Shown piece by piece: positions 53,662 to 53,779 of a stretch of DNA of 53,779 bases. The notes under the pieces were generated by a model, which saw nothing but the letters and a program-made list of their open reading frames with translations, was not told where the DNA came from and made no database searches. The first letter of the stretch is position 1, and the number at the start of each line of letters is the position of its first letter. This DNA is from a candidate division TM6 bacterium UASB124 (GTDB taxonomy: Bacteria; Babelota; Babeliae; Babelales; RVW-14): the NCBI GenBank assembly GCA_945897315.1, contig CAMDFF010000007.1, positions 1 through 53,779 on the forward strand. Reading direction: 5' to 3'. The translations under genes and the position numbers were made by a program.

Positions 53662-53779
53662 TGGTTTTTGCCTGTTAAATACCTCAAATGGGGTAGAATA
53701 CTCTAAAATTTTACGCGGCGTATGGTTCATCATCGCCTCAATGTCCTCAATTTCACGATCTGACCACTGATTTATATTT
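53647..53779 (-). CDS. IS30-family transposase, C-terminal fragment at window edge
   Basis: Open on the minus strand from the window edge to a TGA at 53647, giving 43 residues. The peptide NQWSDREIEDIEAMMNHTPR then KILEYSTPFEVF matches the conserved C-terminus of IS30 transposases (LNNRPRKxLGYxTPxEVF). The catalytic core and start lie outside the window. An IS end follows it. Confidence 0.8.
   Translation of the reverse strand, partial: NINQWSDREIEDIEAMMNHTPRKILEYSTPFEVFNRQKPGCCT

Noticed and set aside
1-53779. CRISPR arrays, prophage genes or toxin-antitoxin pairs
   Set aside because: No regularly spaced direct repeats, no cas genes, no phage structural or integrase genes and no small toxin-antitoxin gene pair were seen on either strand.

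Overview
The window looks like part of the genome of an obligately intracellular Gram-negative bacterium, most likely a member of Candidatus Dependentiae (TM6/Babeliae) or a similar host-dependent lineage. The evidence is three separate ATP/ADP (NTT/Tlc-type) nucleotide exchangers, lipopolysaccharide genes (Kdo transferase, LptB-type ATPase), GatCA for indirect tRNA amidation, and many signal-peptide proteins with no recognisable family. The taxonomic call is inference; no 16S rRNA gene is present. Both window ends cut through insertion-sequence transposases (ISNCY-like on the left, IS30-like on the right), as expected for a draft contig broken at repeats.

Layout. 1-9440 is accessory: an IS end, a secreted beta-barrel, a 1055-residue secreted protein, a frameshifted Rpn/PD-(D/E)XK transposase-nuclease and an AAA ATPase fused to a PD-(D/E)XK domain. 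9501-19276 holds a membrane protein, a PafA-like alkaline phosphatase, a MATE exporter, gatC-gatA, waaA/kdtA and lon. 19610-23625 holds two tandem nucleotide exchangers, rpsB, tRNA-Ser(GGA) and the SRP RNA. 23659-27521 has a flavodoxin-fold oxidoreductase and three related secreted proteins sharing an 'ALLSAD' motif. 27637-31913 is a compact housekeeping operon (dnaX, der, lptB-like, hpf-like). 31993-35085 encodes two related secreted beta-helix-like proteins.

The most interesting region is the plus-strand operon 35553-42677: a periplasmic amino-acid-type binding protein, a membrane protein with the full layout of a pentameric ligand-gated ion channel (overlapping the binding-protein gene by 4 bp), a membrane-anchored protein resembling a Ser/Thr phosphatase whose metal-binding motifs are mostly lost, an outer-membrane barrel and a small secreted helical protein. 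Together these look like an envelope-spanning ligand-sensing system; this is inference from homology and gene order. It is followed by a convergent four-gene minus-strand operon (42692-48743) of exported proteins of unknown function, one carrying a Walker A P-loop. The window closes with uvrA (internally shortened), a palindrome-flanked small ORF, a third nucleotide exchanger and the IS30 fragment.
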